Counted from the stretch's first letter, positions 1 to 8,136 are shown. The stretch: DNA of 53,995 nucleotides from Alphaproteobacteria bacterium (GCA_028691835.1 JAQUYN010000007.1:1-53995); one strand, 5' to 3'. Program-made: numbers and translations. The notes: generated by a model from the sequence alone, not told the origin.

Positions 1-159
1 ATAGCCGATCATTTGATCCGTCATGCCTGCCATGGCCGAGACAACGACGACAAGTTTATTGCCGCGTCGGATTTCTTGTGCGACCTTGCTGGCGGCATTT
101 TTAATGCAGTCAATATCGCCCACCGAAGTGCCGCCAAATTTTGCTACGATCAGAGCCAT
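1..159 (-). CDS. lysC: Aspartate kinase, N-terminal part (runs off the window)
   Basis: Only the first 53 codons are present; the rest lies beyond position 1. The translation starts [15 protein letters not shown] and continues to [13 protein letters not shown]. This is the nucleotide-binding start of aspartate kinase (KFGGTSV motif, then the VSAM segment). The enzyme phosphorylates aspartate at the entry to lysine, threonine and methionine synthesis. The ATG is at 157-159. The gene is divergent from ubiG across about 100 bp, an arrangement common in alphaproteobacteria. The C-terminal ACT domains cannot be checked here. Confidence 0.93.
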   Translation of the reverse strand, partial: MALIVAKFGGTSVGDIDCIKNAASKVAQEIRRGNKLVVVVSAMAGMTDQMIGY

Positions 160-258
160 TGTGTGTAAACCGTTTACATGTGGACTTGTGAACAAGAACC
201 GATATGGTATGACACAACATGACGTTTCGCCAATATCCTTTTTTATCTTTAGTTTCCT

Positions 259-1020
259 ATGTCATCATCAAAAGCTGCCAGCGTAAGTGAAGAAGAAATT
301 GCCCGGTTTTCGGCTCAGGCCGATCAGTGGTGGAATCCGCACGGTTCTTTTCGCTCTCTTCACGAATTGGGCCCTGTGCGTGTCGCTCATATTTGTGAGC
401 AAACGTCCCTGCATTTGCCACGAAAAACAATAAAGTCCGGACTTCCCCTAAAGGGCCTTCGGGTGTTGGATGTTGGCTGCGGTGGGGGTTTGTTGTCCGA
501 GGCTATGGCCGAACGCGGCGCGGACGTTGTGGGGCTTGATGCCTCAGTGGAAGCGATTGCCGTGGCCCGCGCCCATGCCGCGCAGAGCAGTTTGACGATT
601 GATTACCGTGAAGGTTCTGCCGAATCATTGGCAAAAGCAGACGAACAGTTTGATGTGATTACGGCATTTGAAATTGTTGAGCATGTTGCCAATTTAAAGT
701 CTTTTATTGTTGCGCTTTCTCAATTGTTGAAGCCGGGTGGGCTCTTGCTGATTGCGACTGTGAATCGTACAAAACGCAGTTATCTTTTAGGCATCGTGAT
801 GGCTGAGTATGTGTTGGGTTGGGTTCCTGCTGGCACACATGATTGGGACAAGTTTGTCTGCCCGTCCGAAATGGTTAATTTGTGGGGTGGCGTTGGGATT
901 GAAGCTCTCGACATTACGGGGCTTGTTTATCGGCCTTTGTCGCGCTCGTTCCACATTTGTAAGGGAAATGCGTCTGTTAACTATTTTATGACGGGAAAGA
1001 AAAGCAAAAGTGCGTTCTAA
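259..1020 (+). CDS. ubiG: Ubiquinone biosynthesis O-methyltransferase UbiG
   Basis: A 253-aa class I SAM-dependent methyltransferase that O-methylates ring intermediates of ubiquinone. The N-terminus has the UbiG signature: '[17 protein letters not shown]' followed by 'LHELGPVRV'. SAM motif I is [15 protein letters not shown] at about residues 69-83, followed by GLDAS; the post-I and motif II region reads [13 protein letters not shown]. Length is normal for the family. It is the first gene on this strand after lysC, divergently transcribed, and probably monocistronic because rpmB has its own promoter just downstream. Confidence 0.95.
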   Translation: MSSSKAASVSEEEIARFSAQADQWWNPHGSFRSLHELGPVRVAHICEQTSLHLPRKTIKSGLPLKGLRVLDVGCGGGLLSEAMAERGADVVGLDASVEAIAVARAHAAQSSLTIDYREGSAESLAKADEQFDVITAFEIVEHVANLKSFIVALSQLLKPGGLLLIATVNRTKRSYLLGIVMAEYVLGWVPAGTHDWDKFVCPSEMVNLWGGVGIEALDITGLVYRPLSRSFHICKGNASVNYFMTGKKSKSAF

Positions 1021-1023
1021 ACC

Positions 1024-1052
1024 TTGACTCATGCCCCCGCGACCCTTATAAA
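1024..1052 (+). promoter_or_regulatory. Sigma70-type promoter of rpmB
   Basis: The -35 element TTGACT (1024-1029) and the -10 element TATAAA (1047-1052) are separated by exactly 17 bp. The spacing is ideal and both boxes are near consensus. The expected start at about 1059 gives a leader of roughly 110 nt before rpmB. The promoter begins immediately after the ubiG stop codon. Confidence 0.75.
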
Positions 1053-1169
1053 CCGCAGCTCGGAACGATTTTTGTACGTTTTTTATCGCCTGTTTTGCGA
1101 ATTTGCGTTTTCGTTTTTCGAATCAACTTGGACAAGGATAGCGGGACCAAATCACCCGCCGAGGAAAAA

Positions 1170-1463
1170 ATGGCACGTGTATGCACAGTTACCGGCAAGA
1201 AGCCGCACTTCGGAAATAATGTTAGCCACGCGAACAACAGATGCCGTCGTCGTTGGCAGCCTAACCTTCAGGTTTGCTCGTTCCCTTCGGAAATTTTGGG
1301 CAAGGCCGTTACCTTGCGTTTGACAGCCAACGGCATCCGCACCATTGAACATAATGGCGGGATTGATTCTTGGGTTTTGACAACACGTAAGAGCCGTTTG
1401 TCGGATGAAATCTTGAAAATTCGCAAAGTCATGGAAAAGGCCCTTGCCGCTAAGGCTGCCTAA
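1170..1463 (+). CDS. rpmB: 50S ribosomal protein L28
   Basis: A 97-aa L28 protein, a structural component of the large ribosomal subunit. It begins [23 protein letters not shown], the conserved L28 start, and continues with RRRWQPNLQ. The frame is open further upstream, but the ATG at 1170 gives the canonical N-terminus and follows a GAGGAAA ribosome-binding sequence. The C-terminus carries the longer alphaproteobacterial tail ending KALAAKAA. It is flanked by its own promoter and a strong hairpin terminator, so it is a single-gene unit. Confidence 0.96.
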   Translation: MARVCTVTGKKPHFGNNVSHANNRCRRRWQPNLQVCSFPSEILGKAVTLRLTANGIRTIEHNGGIDSWVLTTRKSRLSDEILKIRKVMEKALAAKAA

Positions 1464-1488
1464 CCTATTCTTTTGCTGAGACGTTTGA

Positions 1489-1515
1489 AAAGCCCGCTGG
1501 AAACAGCGGGTTTTC
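1489..1515 (+). terminator. Rho-independent terminator after rpmB
   Basis: A 7-bp GC-rich stem, CCCGCTG (1493-1499) with CAGCGGG (1504-1510), encloses a GAAA tetraloop and is followed by TTTTCT. It lies 30 nt after the rpmB stop. Confidence 0.85.
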
Positions 1516-1627
1516 TGTTGGGGCAATAAGGAAAGACGCAGTTTCAGGTTGTTGGCGGCGTTGTTGCAGAAAGGGCGGGATTGGCGTAGAATAAGGCGTG
1601 AAATCAACAACAATGTTGGAGGTGCCC

Positions 1628-1906
1628 ATGGTCGAAGTTCTACATTATGTCGTGGATGCCTTGAAGCGTCAGAAGGGGAGAGAAGAGGAGGAGCAACGTC
1701 TGGAATTAGAGGCTGAGCTTGATGCAGCAAGGGCTGAGCCAGCTCCACAGGAAAAAGAAGAGTTAGAGCAGCCTCAGCCACAGCCATCCCCACAGGAAAA
1801 GGAAGAATTGCCGCCGCCTCAGCCACAGCCAGCGCCGCACCATCGTCATTGGGCTGGGGTCGAATCGCCTTTTCCACAGCCTGACCAAGGGGGCACAGAG
1901 ACATAG
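1628..1906 (+). CDS. Small Pro/Gln/Glu-rich hypothetical protein
   Basis: A 92-aa protein I do not recognise. An ordered-looking start (MVEVLHYVVDALKRQKG) leads into a charged helix (REEEEQRLELEAELDAARAE) and then a low-complexity tail. The tail contains a near-perfect duplication of the unit PQEKEEL...PQPQP, about 17 residues, at roughly positions 44-60 and 61-77, followed by a His/Trp segment. The start was chosen because GGAGG at 1618-1622 sits 5 nt before ATG 1628; an upstream ATG at 1598 lacks such a site. There is no signal peptide or membrane segment. A long open frame on the other strand is explained by the repeats. Confidence 0.55.
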   Translation: MVEVLHYVVDALKRQKGREEEEQRLELEAELDAARAEPAPQEKEELEQPQPQPSPQEKEELPPPQPQPAPHHRHWAGVESPFPQPDQGGTET

Positions 1907-1935
1907 GTTTCCTGCACGCAGGCCAAAGGAGGCTT

Positions 1936-2277
1936 ATGCAAATCGTACGTGAGAATGAAAAACGGACGATCAGGCCGTTGAGGGCTGTTACGATCCATGA
2001 ATATGACACACACAACGCAGATTTAAGTGGCGCGACAGCGGAGATCAAGGGCCGCTATCCTGAGCGCGGCTATGTGATGAACAAAGTTTGCAAAGAACTG
2101 GTTTTCATCATGGAAGGTGGTGGAAAGCTAATCATGCCATCCGGTGAAACGATGTTTGCCAAAGGTGACATTCTTTTTCTCGACATCAACGAAAAATACG
2201 CATGGGAAGGTGACATGGTTTTGTTTATGGCCACCACGCCTCTTTTCGATCCCGCGCAGCATGTCGAGGTTGATTAA
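1936..2277 (+). CDS. Cupin-fold protein
   Basis: A 113-aa small single-domain cupin. The central segment LVFIMEGGGKLIMPSGET followed by FAKGDILFLDINEKYAWEG matches cupin motif 1/2 spacing (a glycine-rich turn, then G-D-x-hydrophobic). The usual His-rich metal ligands are not evident, so metal binding and catalysis are doubtful; a small-molecule binding or isomerase-like role is possible but not shown. The start follows a strong AAAGGAGG site, 5 nt before the ATG. The gene ends at a strong bidirectional terminator. Confidence 0.7.
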   Translation: MQIVRENEKRTIRPLRAVTIHEYDTHNADLSGATAEIKGRYPERGYVMNKVCKELVFIMEGGGKLIMPSGETMFAKGDILFLDINEKYAWEGDMVLFMATTPLFDPAQHVEVD

Positions 2278-2280
2278 AAA

Positions 2281-2312
2281 ACGCCAGCCGTGATGCGTGG
2301 CTGGCGTTTTTC
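2281..2312. terminator. Bidirectional terminator between cupin and EF-hand genes
   Basis: A 9-bp perfect stem, ACGCCAGCC (2281-2289) with GGCTGGCGT (2299-2307), has T's on the right and A's on the left. It can therefore terminate both the plus-strand cupin gene and the minus-strand EF-hand gene. Confidence 0.85.
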
Positions 2313-2338
2313 TTCTGGTCCAACTTTTTATGCGTTTA

Positions 2339-3403
2339 TCATGCCAAAGCCATCAGCGACGAGAGCACGTCTCTTGTTGCATTGTATCCCGCTGTCGCAT
2401 CATAGGCCTGCACGGCTTCCAAGAACGCCTGAAGCGCGGCGCTGTTGCTTGACGTATCAGCCGTGGTTGAAGACGCTGCTTCGGTTGAGCTTGATGAAGT
2501 TGAGCTGTTCGTCAGTTGATCCAGCAATGTTTGATAGGCGCTTGTTGATGAGGAGCTTGCTGTTTGCGGGCCGCTCATTGGTGGCGCATTTTCGGCCATT
2601 GCCGTCTGCAGATCGCTTGTTGAAAGTGAGCCGACTCCTTCGGTGTCAAAGCTGTTCCACAGATTGGTCGCCATTTCCTCGCTGACATCATCGGGGCGTG
2701 CGGCAACGAACTCTTCTTGCGTGACAGTGTCATCACCATCCGTGTCCATCGCTGAAATCATATCAGCGAAAGTTTCCGTGCTTGATGTTGAGGTTGTGCC
2801 GGATGCTTCGTCGAGAAGCTGGCTTAGGATGCTCGCGAGCGAGTCGCTGCTGTCCGTACTCTCTGTACTGCTCAGCAAGGACTCGTCATCTTCATCGTCG
2901 TCTTCTGGTGGAGGCGGTGGTGGCCCGTGTGGCCCGCTTGAGGCCATCGCTGTTTGGACTTCTTCTGTCGTCAGCGATCCTGCGCCTTCGGTGTCAAAAC
3001 TGTCCCACAGATTGGTCGCCATCTCCTCGCTGACATCGTCTGGGCGCGCTGAAACAAACTCTTCTTGCGTGATGGTGCCGTCTCCGTCGGTGTCCATTGC
3101 CGAGATCATTTCATCCATGGCTGATGCGTCCGTTGAGGCTGTGGCCGTACGTGTCGAATCCATGCCTTGGATCAGGGCCGACATGGTGCTGTCATCGATC
3201 CCGGATGTCTGGTGGTGGCGTTTGGTTTGTGACGTGGACGACGCAGACGTCGAATCCGAGCTTTCGGTCTTGAGAAGGTTATAAGGGTCCGTTTCGGACT
3301 CTTGCGTTGACGAACTTGAACTTGTTGTATTTGCCTTGGCAAGCAACTGGCTGGCATAACTTAGCGAGCTGTTGTAAGACGATAACTCACTGATACTACT
3401 CAT
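2339..3403 (-). CDS. Acidic Ser/Thr-rich protein with duplicated EF-hand pairs
   Basis: A 354-aa putative calcium-binding protein. Four EF-hand loops sit in two pairs. Loop 104-115 (DTDGDGTITQEE) is canonical; 137-148 (DTEGAGSLTTEE) is degenerate; 220-231 (DTDGDDTVTQEE) has the loop Gly replaced by Asp; 253-264 is degenerate. The pairs belong to a 58-aa unit (residues 97-154 and 213-270), nearly identical and separated by a Pro run and an Asp/Glu stretch. The N- and C-terminal thirds are Ser/Thr-rich. No Sec signal is visible, so it is either cytoplasmic or exported by another route. AAGGAG precedes the ATG. Related EF-hand proteins are common in alphaproteobacteria but their role is not settled. 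Confidence 0.8.
   Translation of the reverse strand: MSSISELSSYNSSLSYASQLLAKANTTSSSSSTQESETDPYNLLKTESSDSTSASSTSQTKRHHQTSGIDDSTMSALIQGMDSTRTATASTDASAMDEMISAMDTDGDGTITQEEFVSARPDDVSEEMATNLWDSFDTEGAGSLTTEEVQTAMASSGPHGPPPPPPEDDDEDDESLLSSTESTDSSDSLASILSQLLDEASGTTSTSSTETFADMISAMDTDGDDTVTQEEFVAARPDDVSEEMATNLWNSFDTEGVGSLSTSDLQTAMAENAPPMSGPQTASSSSTSAYQTLLDQLTNSSTSSSSTEAASSTTADTSSNSAALQAFLEAVQAYDATAGYNATRDVLSSLMALA
2594..3115 (-). repeat. Intragenic duplication in the EF-hand gene
   Basis: Two 174-bp segments, 2942-3115 and 2594-2767, encode the near-identical 58-aa EF-hand-pair units. They are recognisable at DNA level, for example the shared stretches around 2650-2700 and 3000-3050. A spacer encoding a proline run and an acidic block separates them. 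This indicates recent duplication and a possible recombination hot spot. Confidence 0.8.
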
Positions 3404-3592
3404 ATTCGAGGCTCCTTATTCAAAAGCCTCTCCCCGTATTTGACAAGCATCCCCATGCTTGTCTCCCTTTGCACGGATGGGGGCTCGTCTTTCCTGCGCA
3501 AAGAATCCAGATAAGAATGAACGTAGGATTAACGTCCCGTTTTCGTGTAAGCTGTGTGGGTTAGGGAAATAAAAAAGAATGAGGTTGTATTG

Positions 3593-4213
3593 GTGAGTTC
3601 TTATGGCGGTTCCGTTTTGCCGTCCATCAGCAGCGACTCTGAAATTGTACAACAGCCAGCCAATGACCACGTGTTGATGGCGGCTGTCGGCAGCGGTGAC
3701 GTGCGCGCTTTTGAAGAGCTTATTGGCCGTCACCTTAAAACGATGGTGGCCGTTTCTCAGAGGATCTTGGGAAACGCAGCCGAAGCGGATGAAGTGGCGC
3801 AGGAGGGCTTTTTACGCCTTTGGACCTATGCTTCCAATTGGGACCCGAATGGGGCGGGCAGTGTCAAAACGTGGCTGAGCCGCGTGGTCACGAACCTCAG
3901 TCTGGATCGTTACCGTCGCCGCCGTTCGGTGCCCCTTGAAGAGGCCGGTGAAATTGAGGATATGGCTGATGGCGCGTTTGAGATGCTTAAGGCTAAGGAT
4001 CGTAAGCGAGTGGTCCAAGGCCTTTTGGACGCGTTGCCAGAACGTCAGAAAGTGGCCGTGATTTTATCTTATTTCGAAGAGATGTCAGGTCGTGAGGTTG
4101 CTAACACAATGGCGTTGACGGAAGGAGCTGTTGAATCATTATTAGTGCGTGCGCGTCGAGGTTTGCGCGAGGGAATGACGCAACTTGGTTTTGTGTGGGG
4201 AGAAGATATATGA
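3593..4213 (+). CDS. ECF-type RNA polymerase sigma factor
   Basis: A sigma70-family ECF factor of about 206 aa. Region 2 includes 'RAFEELIGRHLKTMV' and the DEVAQEGFLRLWTYA core-binding helix, then WLSRVVTNLSLDRYRRRR. Region 4 has the helix-turn-helix LPERQKVAVILSYFEEMSGREVA and ending TEGAVESLLVRARRGLR. The frame is open from GTG 3554, but GAGG at 3581 favours GTG 3593 or TTG 3590. It overlaps the next gene by 4 nt (ATGA), and the unit with the following membrane protein and metal sensor resembles sigma/anti-sigma/sensor modules such as CnrH-Y-X. The inferred role is regulation of an envelope or metal response. Confidence 0.88.
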   Translation: MSSYGGSVLPSISSDSEIVQQPANDHVLMAAVGSGDVRAFEELIGRHLKTMVAVSQRILGNAAEADEVAQEGFLRLWTYASNWDPNGAGSVKTWLSRVVTNLSLDRYRRRRSVPLEEAGEIEDMADGAFEMLKAKDRKRVVQGLLDALPERQKVAVILSYFEEMSGREVANTMALTEGAVESLLVRARRGLREGMTQLGFVWGEDI

Positions 4214-4560
4214 GTATCTTTCGCTGGCTGAAGATTTTGAAACGAAATGATCCCGCGCATGAGATGGATGATCTGCGCATGATGACCTTGCGCAATCGTA
4301 TTGTCGCCCAGGCGCGTGTCACGCCCCAGCAGGATCCCACGCCTGCGCCACGGTCTTTGTGGCAACCGTCCAAGCCTTCTTTTCGTTGGGGTGCGGAATT
4401 GGCTTTAGGTGCGGCTTTGTTGGTATTAGGTCTTTGGGTTGGGCAGTCTTTAAATGGAGATTCCCGCCAAGAGGTTGTTGCTCAGATACAGAGTGAGCAA
4501 CAAATTTCTGTCATAGCCATGGCAACACCATGGGAGGGTTGGATCGAGGAAGGAGAATAA
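4210..4560 (+). CDS. Small single-pass membrane protein, probable anti-sigma factor
   Basis: A 116-aa protein with a cytoplasmic N-terminus of about 60 residues (MSIFRWLKILKRND... with DDLRMMTLRNRIV), one membrane helix at about residues 62-80 (ELALGAALLVLGLWVGQSL) and a short outer tail. The start ATG 4210 overlaps the sigma-factor stop (ATGA) and follows GGGGAGAAG. No zinc-binding anti-sigma motif (HxxxCxxC) is present. The position between an ECF sigma and a periplasmic sensor, and the topology, fit a CnrY-like anti-sigma factor. This is inference from context; the sequence itself is not one I recognise. Confidence 0.65.
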   Translation: MSIFRWLKILKRNDPAHEMDDLRMMTLRNRIVAQARVTPQQDPTPAPRSLWQPSKPSFRWGAELALGAALLVLGLWVGQSLNGDSRQEVVAQIQSEQQISVIAMATPWEGWIEEGE

Positions 4561-4566
4561 AAACAA

Positions 4567-5217
4567 ATGACCGAGGAGCGGAAAAAAATGAGCTGCACAG
4601 GATGTGCCGCGTGGACGACCATAGTTTCAGTTGCTCTCAATCTATTTCTTGTGGGGGTTATCGTCGGCCCTTTGCTGGGACCTGATAGGGATAGAGAGCC
4701 ATTTCCGGAGCAAGTCCGGATCGGGCAGCCCATGCGCCCACCGCGTGAACCCGGCTTTGTGTTGGATCGCGTGTCAAAAGAGCTGCAGACTGAAGATGCG
4801 GAAAAACTGCGCGTCATCTTTCAAGAAGAGCGTAAAGGTTTTAAAAAACGTCACAACACAATGCATGCCTCTATGCAAAAATTGGCCGCTCTTTTGAAAG
4901 CGGAAAAGCCAGATATGGCCGCTTTACATCAGGTGATGGATGAGATCCATGCCTTTGGTGAAGGTATGCATCAAGGGATGAACCATGCTTTGGAACGTGT
5001 GGCTACCGAAGTCTCGTTTGAGGGGCGTCAGAAAATTGCCAAGGCTATGGAAAAAGGCCTTTTCGGCGGCGGCCCAATGCCGCCCCCACCCGGTGGGCAT
5101 AGAGAAGGTTATCGGGGCTTAAATGAAGAAGACATGCCCCCCATGCCTGCGATGAACGAGAACGACGGCCCCGTGTCGCCCATCCTTGGATCTGCCCCAT
5201 CACCGCAAAATCCTTAA
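4567..5217 (+). CDS. Periplasmic heavy-metal sensor-like protein (Metal_resist family)
   Basis: A 216-aa membrane-anchored protein. A cytoplasmic stub with CTGC leads into one membrane helix (about residues 16-37). A helical periplasmic domain follows, rich in His and Met (RHNTMHASMQKL, HQVMDEIHAFGEGMHQGMNH), and then a Pro-rich tail. The layout and helical hairpin match the CnrX/ZraP-type Metal_resist family, in which His/Met/Glu residues bind Ni, Co or Zn and release an anti-sigma factor. It is the third gene of the ECF unit, 6 nt after the previous stop. No efflux gene is adjacent; the RND operon in this window is 16 kb away. Which metal, if any, it senses is unknown. Confidence 0.75.
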   Translation: MTEERKKMSCTGCAAWTTIVSVALNLFLVGVIVGPLLGPDRDREPFPEQVRIGQPMRPPREPGFVLDRVSKELQTEDAEKLRVIFQEERKGFKKRHNTMHASMQKLAALLKAEKPDMAALHQVMDEIHAFGEGMHQGMNHALERVATEVSFEGRQKIAKAMEKGLFGGGPMPPPPGGHREGYRGLNEEDMPPMPAMNENDGPVSPILGSAPSPQNP

Positions 5218-5241
5218 GACAACCGAGATGTCCTAACATGC

Positions 5242-5277
5242 ACGCCCTTAACCCAGTTAAGGGCGTCTTGTTTTGTT
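5242..5277 (+). terminator. Terminator after the ECF unit
   Basis: An 11-bp perfect stem (ACGCCCTTAAC 5242-5252, GTTAAGGGCGT 5256-5266) with a 3-nt loop is followed by a T-rich tract (CTTGTTTTGTT). Confidence 0.88.
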
Positions 5278-5347
5278 ATAATCCTTTTTCGTGCCTTCTT
5301 TATAAAATCAGGCTCGGCAAAGCGCATAAGTGTGCTATGACGACCAT

Positions 5348-6646
5348 ATGAAAAAAGAAGAATTTTCCTCCCGCGCTGTAGCTTATGATATTTTGCAGGC
5401 TGTTGTCCGTAAAGGCCAAGCGCTTGATGAAATCATGGCCAAGCATCCCGAGCTTGCGACGCTTGAAAAACGTGATCGCGCTTTTGTGCATGCGCTTGTG
5501 GCCTGTACGCTTCGGCGGTTGGGGCAGGTTGATGCTGCGATCAAAGGGTGCCTTGAAAAACCGCAGGAGGTGAAAGCCCCTGTGATGGACATTTTACGTC
5601 TTGGGGTTGCTCAGCTTTTATTTTTGGGCACGCCTCATCACGCCGCCGTTGATACGTCGGTTGAATTGGCTGCGGCGGGAAATCCAACGCGCCCCTATAA
5701 GGGATTGATTAATGCCGTCTTGCGTCGTTTGACACGGGAAGGTGAAGCGATTGTGAAGGCCCAAGATGCCGCACGTCTGAACACCCCTGATTGGTTGTGG
5801 CTCAGCTGGCGTCAGGCCTATGGCACCGCTAAAGCGCGTGAAATTGCGCTTGCCAATTTGGGCGAAGCGTTGATTGATCTGTCGGTTAAATCCGATGCCG
5901 AGGGCTGGGCCCAAAAACTGGGCGCTCGCTTGTTGCCCACGGGCAGTCTGCGATTGGATGGAAGCATCCCTGTGCAGGAATTGGAAGGGTATGCCGAGGG
6001 CGCGTGGTGGGTGCAAGATGCCGCCGCCGCTTTGCCTGCGCGTATGTTGGGTGATGTGAGCGGGAAGCGCGTGATGGATTTGTGCGCCGCGCCCGGTGGC
6101 AAAACATTGCAACTTGCTGCGGCTGGCGCTCGCGTATCGGCTGTGGATCGCTCGGAAAAACGTCTTGTCCGCTTGAAAGAAAATTTGGAGCGCACGAAAT
6201 TGGAAGCCGCCGTGTTCTGTGCCGATGCGCAAAGCTGTACACTTGGCGAAAAAGCGAATGCAATTTTGCTGGATGCGCCATGCAGCGCGACAGGTACGAT
6301 CCGCCGCCATCCCGATGTGCAGCGTTTGAAGTCGCCCGATGATGTGGGACGTATGGCGATGCTTCAGGCGCGGCTTTTGGATCATGCGGCCAGCGACTTG
6401 CTGGAATCTGGCGGCACGTTGGTTTATGCGGTTTGTTCGTTGCAGCCCGAAGAGGCGGAAAAGCAGATAGATCTTTTCTTGGAACGCACGCCGAATTTCA
6501 AACGCAAACCTATTTTGGCAGAAGAGGTCGGCGGCGCAAGCGAGCTTTTGACCCCCATTGGAGACATTCGGTGCTTGCCTTGCCATTGGGCCGATATCGG
6601 CGGCCTCGATGGGTTCTTTGTGGCACGATTGGTGAAGGCGGGTTAA
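5348..6646 (+). CDS. rsmB: 16S rRNA m5C methyltransferase RsmB/Sun family
   Basis: A 432-aa protein. The N-terminal NusB-like RNA-binding domain (about residues 1-130, with RDRAFVHALVACTLRR) is followed by a SAM-dependent m5C methyltransferase domain. Motif I DLCAAPGGKTLQLAA is near residue 243. The motif IV cysteine lies in DAPCSATGTIRRHPD near 310 and the catalytic motif VI cysteine in VYAVCSLQPEE near 361, so both active-site cysteines are present. ATG 5348 is chosen over the in-frame start 18 nt upstream because it gives the family start MKKEEFSSRAVA. In alphaproteobacteria this gene usually sits just before rpe, as here, although two extra genes intervene. Confidence 0.93.
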   Translation: MKKEEFSSRAVAYDILQAVVRKGQALDEIMAKHPELATLEKRDRAFVHALVACTLRRLGQVDAAIKGCLEKPQEVKAPVMDILRLGVAQLLFLGTPHHAAVDTSVELAAAGNPTRPYKGLINAVLRRLTREGEAIVKAQDAARLNTPDWLWLSWRQAYGTAKAREIALANLGEALIDLSVKSDAEGWAQKLGARLLPTGSLRLDGSIPVQELEGYAEGAWWVQDAAAALPARMLGDVSGKRVMDLCAAPGGKTLQLAAAGARVSAVDRSEKRLVRLKENLERTKLEAAVFCADAQSCTLGEKANAILLDAPCSATGTIRRHPDVQRLKSPDDVGRMAMLQARLLDHAASDLLESGGTLVYAVCSLQPEEAEKQIDLFLERTPNFKRKPILAEEVGGASELLTPIGDIRCLPCHWADIGGLDGFFVARLVKAG

Positions 6647-6835
6647 TTTTAGACGAAGGGGTCTTCATCGATCTCTTACGTAACCAGTAAAAACCCGCAT
6701 CATATCGACGGCAACAAAGACAAAGGCCCGTTGATGTTGGGCAAGATGATATTGAATGAAACTATTTAATCCTGCGCGTTTACTATTCTGAAAATGATAA
6801 CATAAGCCATACGAAATTATGCTTGGTCAGGACGT

Positions 6836-7546
6836 ATGAGCGAACCCGATTCAAAGAATGCTTTTTACCGTGGGCGCACTTGGTCCCAATGGTACGCCGA
6901 AAGCGGGCCCCTATGGGGGAACGAGCCAAGCATCGTTGCTGACCTGTTTTTGAACAGAGTGTCCGCGCCCTGTCGAGGCATTGACGTTGGTTGTGGTTAT
7001 GCGCGGGATTCACTTGCTTGCGCAAAACGGGGCCATCAATTCGTTGCGATGGACCCGGCTTATGATGGCTTGTTGAAGGGAAAGAAAGCCTATGAACAGC
7101 TCAGAAGAAAGAGGCCGATAGGCGGCACCGTCGATTTTGTGCAAGGAACCATTCATGCTTTCAGAACCGATGCAGCCGCCCCAAAGTTTGATGCGATCCT
7201 TTCCAACAGGACGTTGCATATGATGAGCGATCCCCAGCTTAAAGGGTTCGTGTGTGCGGCGGCTGATTTACTAAAAACGGGTGGGTATCTTATTTTGAGT
7301 GCGGCATCGCCAAGCGATTTTTCTCCTGATAAAGAAAGTTGGCAGCCGGGGAAAGAAGGGCGCATGGCTCAAAGGAAAGATGGATCCCCACCGCCAGTTT
7401 ATTTTCTCAGCCAGGCTTTTCTGACTTCGTTGTTTGCTCCGTATTTCAAGATCCATGATCTTTTTGAAGGCACAGATCCTGTCGATGCCCCCAAGGGAGC
7501 GATGAGATTGAACATCATGTGTGCAACACGAAATGCCACACCTTGA
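6836..7546 (+). CDS. Class I SAM-dependent methyltransferase
   Basis: A 236-aa methyltransferase of unknown substrate. The N-terminus (FYRGRTWSQWYAESGPLWG) resembles TehB-like and thiopurine-type methyltransferases. Motif I is GIDVGCGYARDSLACAKRG at about residues 49-67, followed by AMDPAYDGL, and the later strand FDAILSNRTLHMM. The end of the fold (LLKTGGYLILSAASP) is intact. AGGA lies 6 nt before the ATG. The gene sits between rsmB and a decayed peptidase fragment, so this segment looks like an insertion into the usual rsmB-rpe neighbourhood. Confidence 0.8.
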   Translation: MSEPDSKNAFYRGRTWSQWYAESGPLWGNEPSIVADLFLNRVSAPCRGIDVGCGYARDSLACAKRGHQFVAMDPAYDGLLKGKKAYEQLRRKRPIGGTVDFVQGTIHAFRTDAAAPKFDAILSNRTLHMMSDPQLKGFVCAAADLLKTGGYLILSAASPSDFSPDKESWQPGKEGRMAQRKDGSPPPVYFLSQAFLTSLFAPYFKIHDLFEGTDPVDAPKGAMRLNIMCATRNATP

Positions 7547-7599
7547 TGCAGGCATTAACCAATATCTTTGGTCTTTTTGAAAATAATGTGCGGTGATAG

Positions 7600-8136
7600 G
7601 TTCCTCGTACTTCAAGCATTGGATTACGTGCTAATGTTTTAACGAACATTTTGTACAATGAGCTTTTTCCTCCCTTGCGTAAAGCTTCCGGTCCTTATGA
7701 TCTTGGTACATGGATGTTTAATGAAAAATGCGCGTCACATATGGCACTTAGCTGTACGGTCTATCCTGAGTATGTCAAAGATACGTTGCTCATCATGGGG
7801 CACGTTCTAACAAAGACGGCTTGTGATGGAGCCGCCGATAAATTGGCGGATCGCCAAAGGGTAGATAATACCAATTGGAAAAGCCGCTCGTTGCCCTCTT
7901 GGCGCGACACACAAGGCCTTTTGAGCGCGTGGGTGCGTTATGGTCGCATTCCTTCTGAACAAGAATGCCATGACATTATCCAGTCCATTAAACCTGCCGA
8001 CTTTGCTGGCATGGCGCAGGAAATGCTGGCTGGTCCTGTCGGCGTTTGTATGGAAGGTAATCTTAAAGGGCTCCCTTCGCGGGCAGAGGTTCCCGGCTTG
8101 CTTGGTGCGAAAGGGGCCCTGTCGAGCCAGCCTTAA
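7600..8136 (+). pseudogene. Remnant of an M16 zinc peptidase-like protein (C-terminal domain)
   Basis: An open frame of about 178 codons from 7600 to 8136. It resembles the C-terminal, non-catalytic domain of M16 (pitrilysin/MPP) peptidases: 'LRANVLTNILYNELFPPLRKA' corresponds to the family segment (L)gxxxsSxLfxxLRe. Later, 'LLSAWVRYGR' and a final 'AQEMLAGPVGV' followed by 'EGNLKGLP' match the usual ending (A..ll..p.tla..G.l..lP). The first possible start is TTG 7651, but family similarity begins upstream of it and runs back to a stop at 7597. No ribosome-binding site is visible and the zinc-binding half is missing. I read it as a decayed gene; a short diverged gene is the alternative. Confidence 0.55.

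Noticed and set aside
1152-2048. Long minus-strand open frame (298 codons) opposite rpmB and the Pro/Gln-rich gene
   Set aside because: It covers the conserved rpmB gene on the other strand, lacks a ribosome-binding site and looks like the antisense reading of Gln/Pro/Glu repeats.
2643-3284. Plus-strand frame opposite the EF-hand gene, rich in Ser and Val
   Set aside because: It is the antisense of the duplicated EF-hand units; the minus-strand frame has the EF-hand loops and a good ribosome-binding site.
5618-6586. 322-codon minus-strand frame
   Set aside because: Antisense to rsmB, whose motifs are complete.
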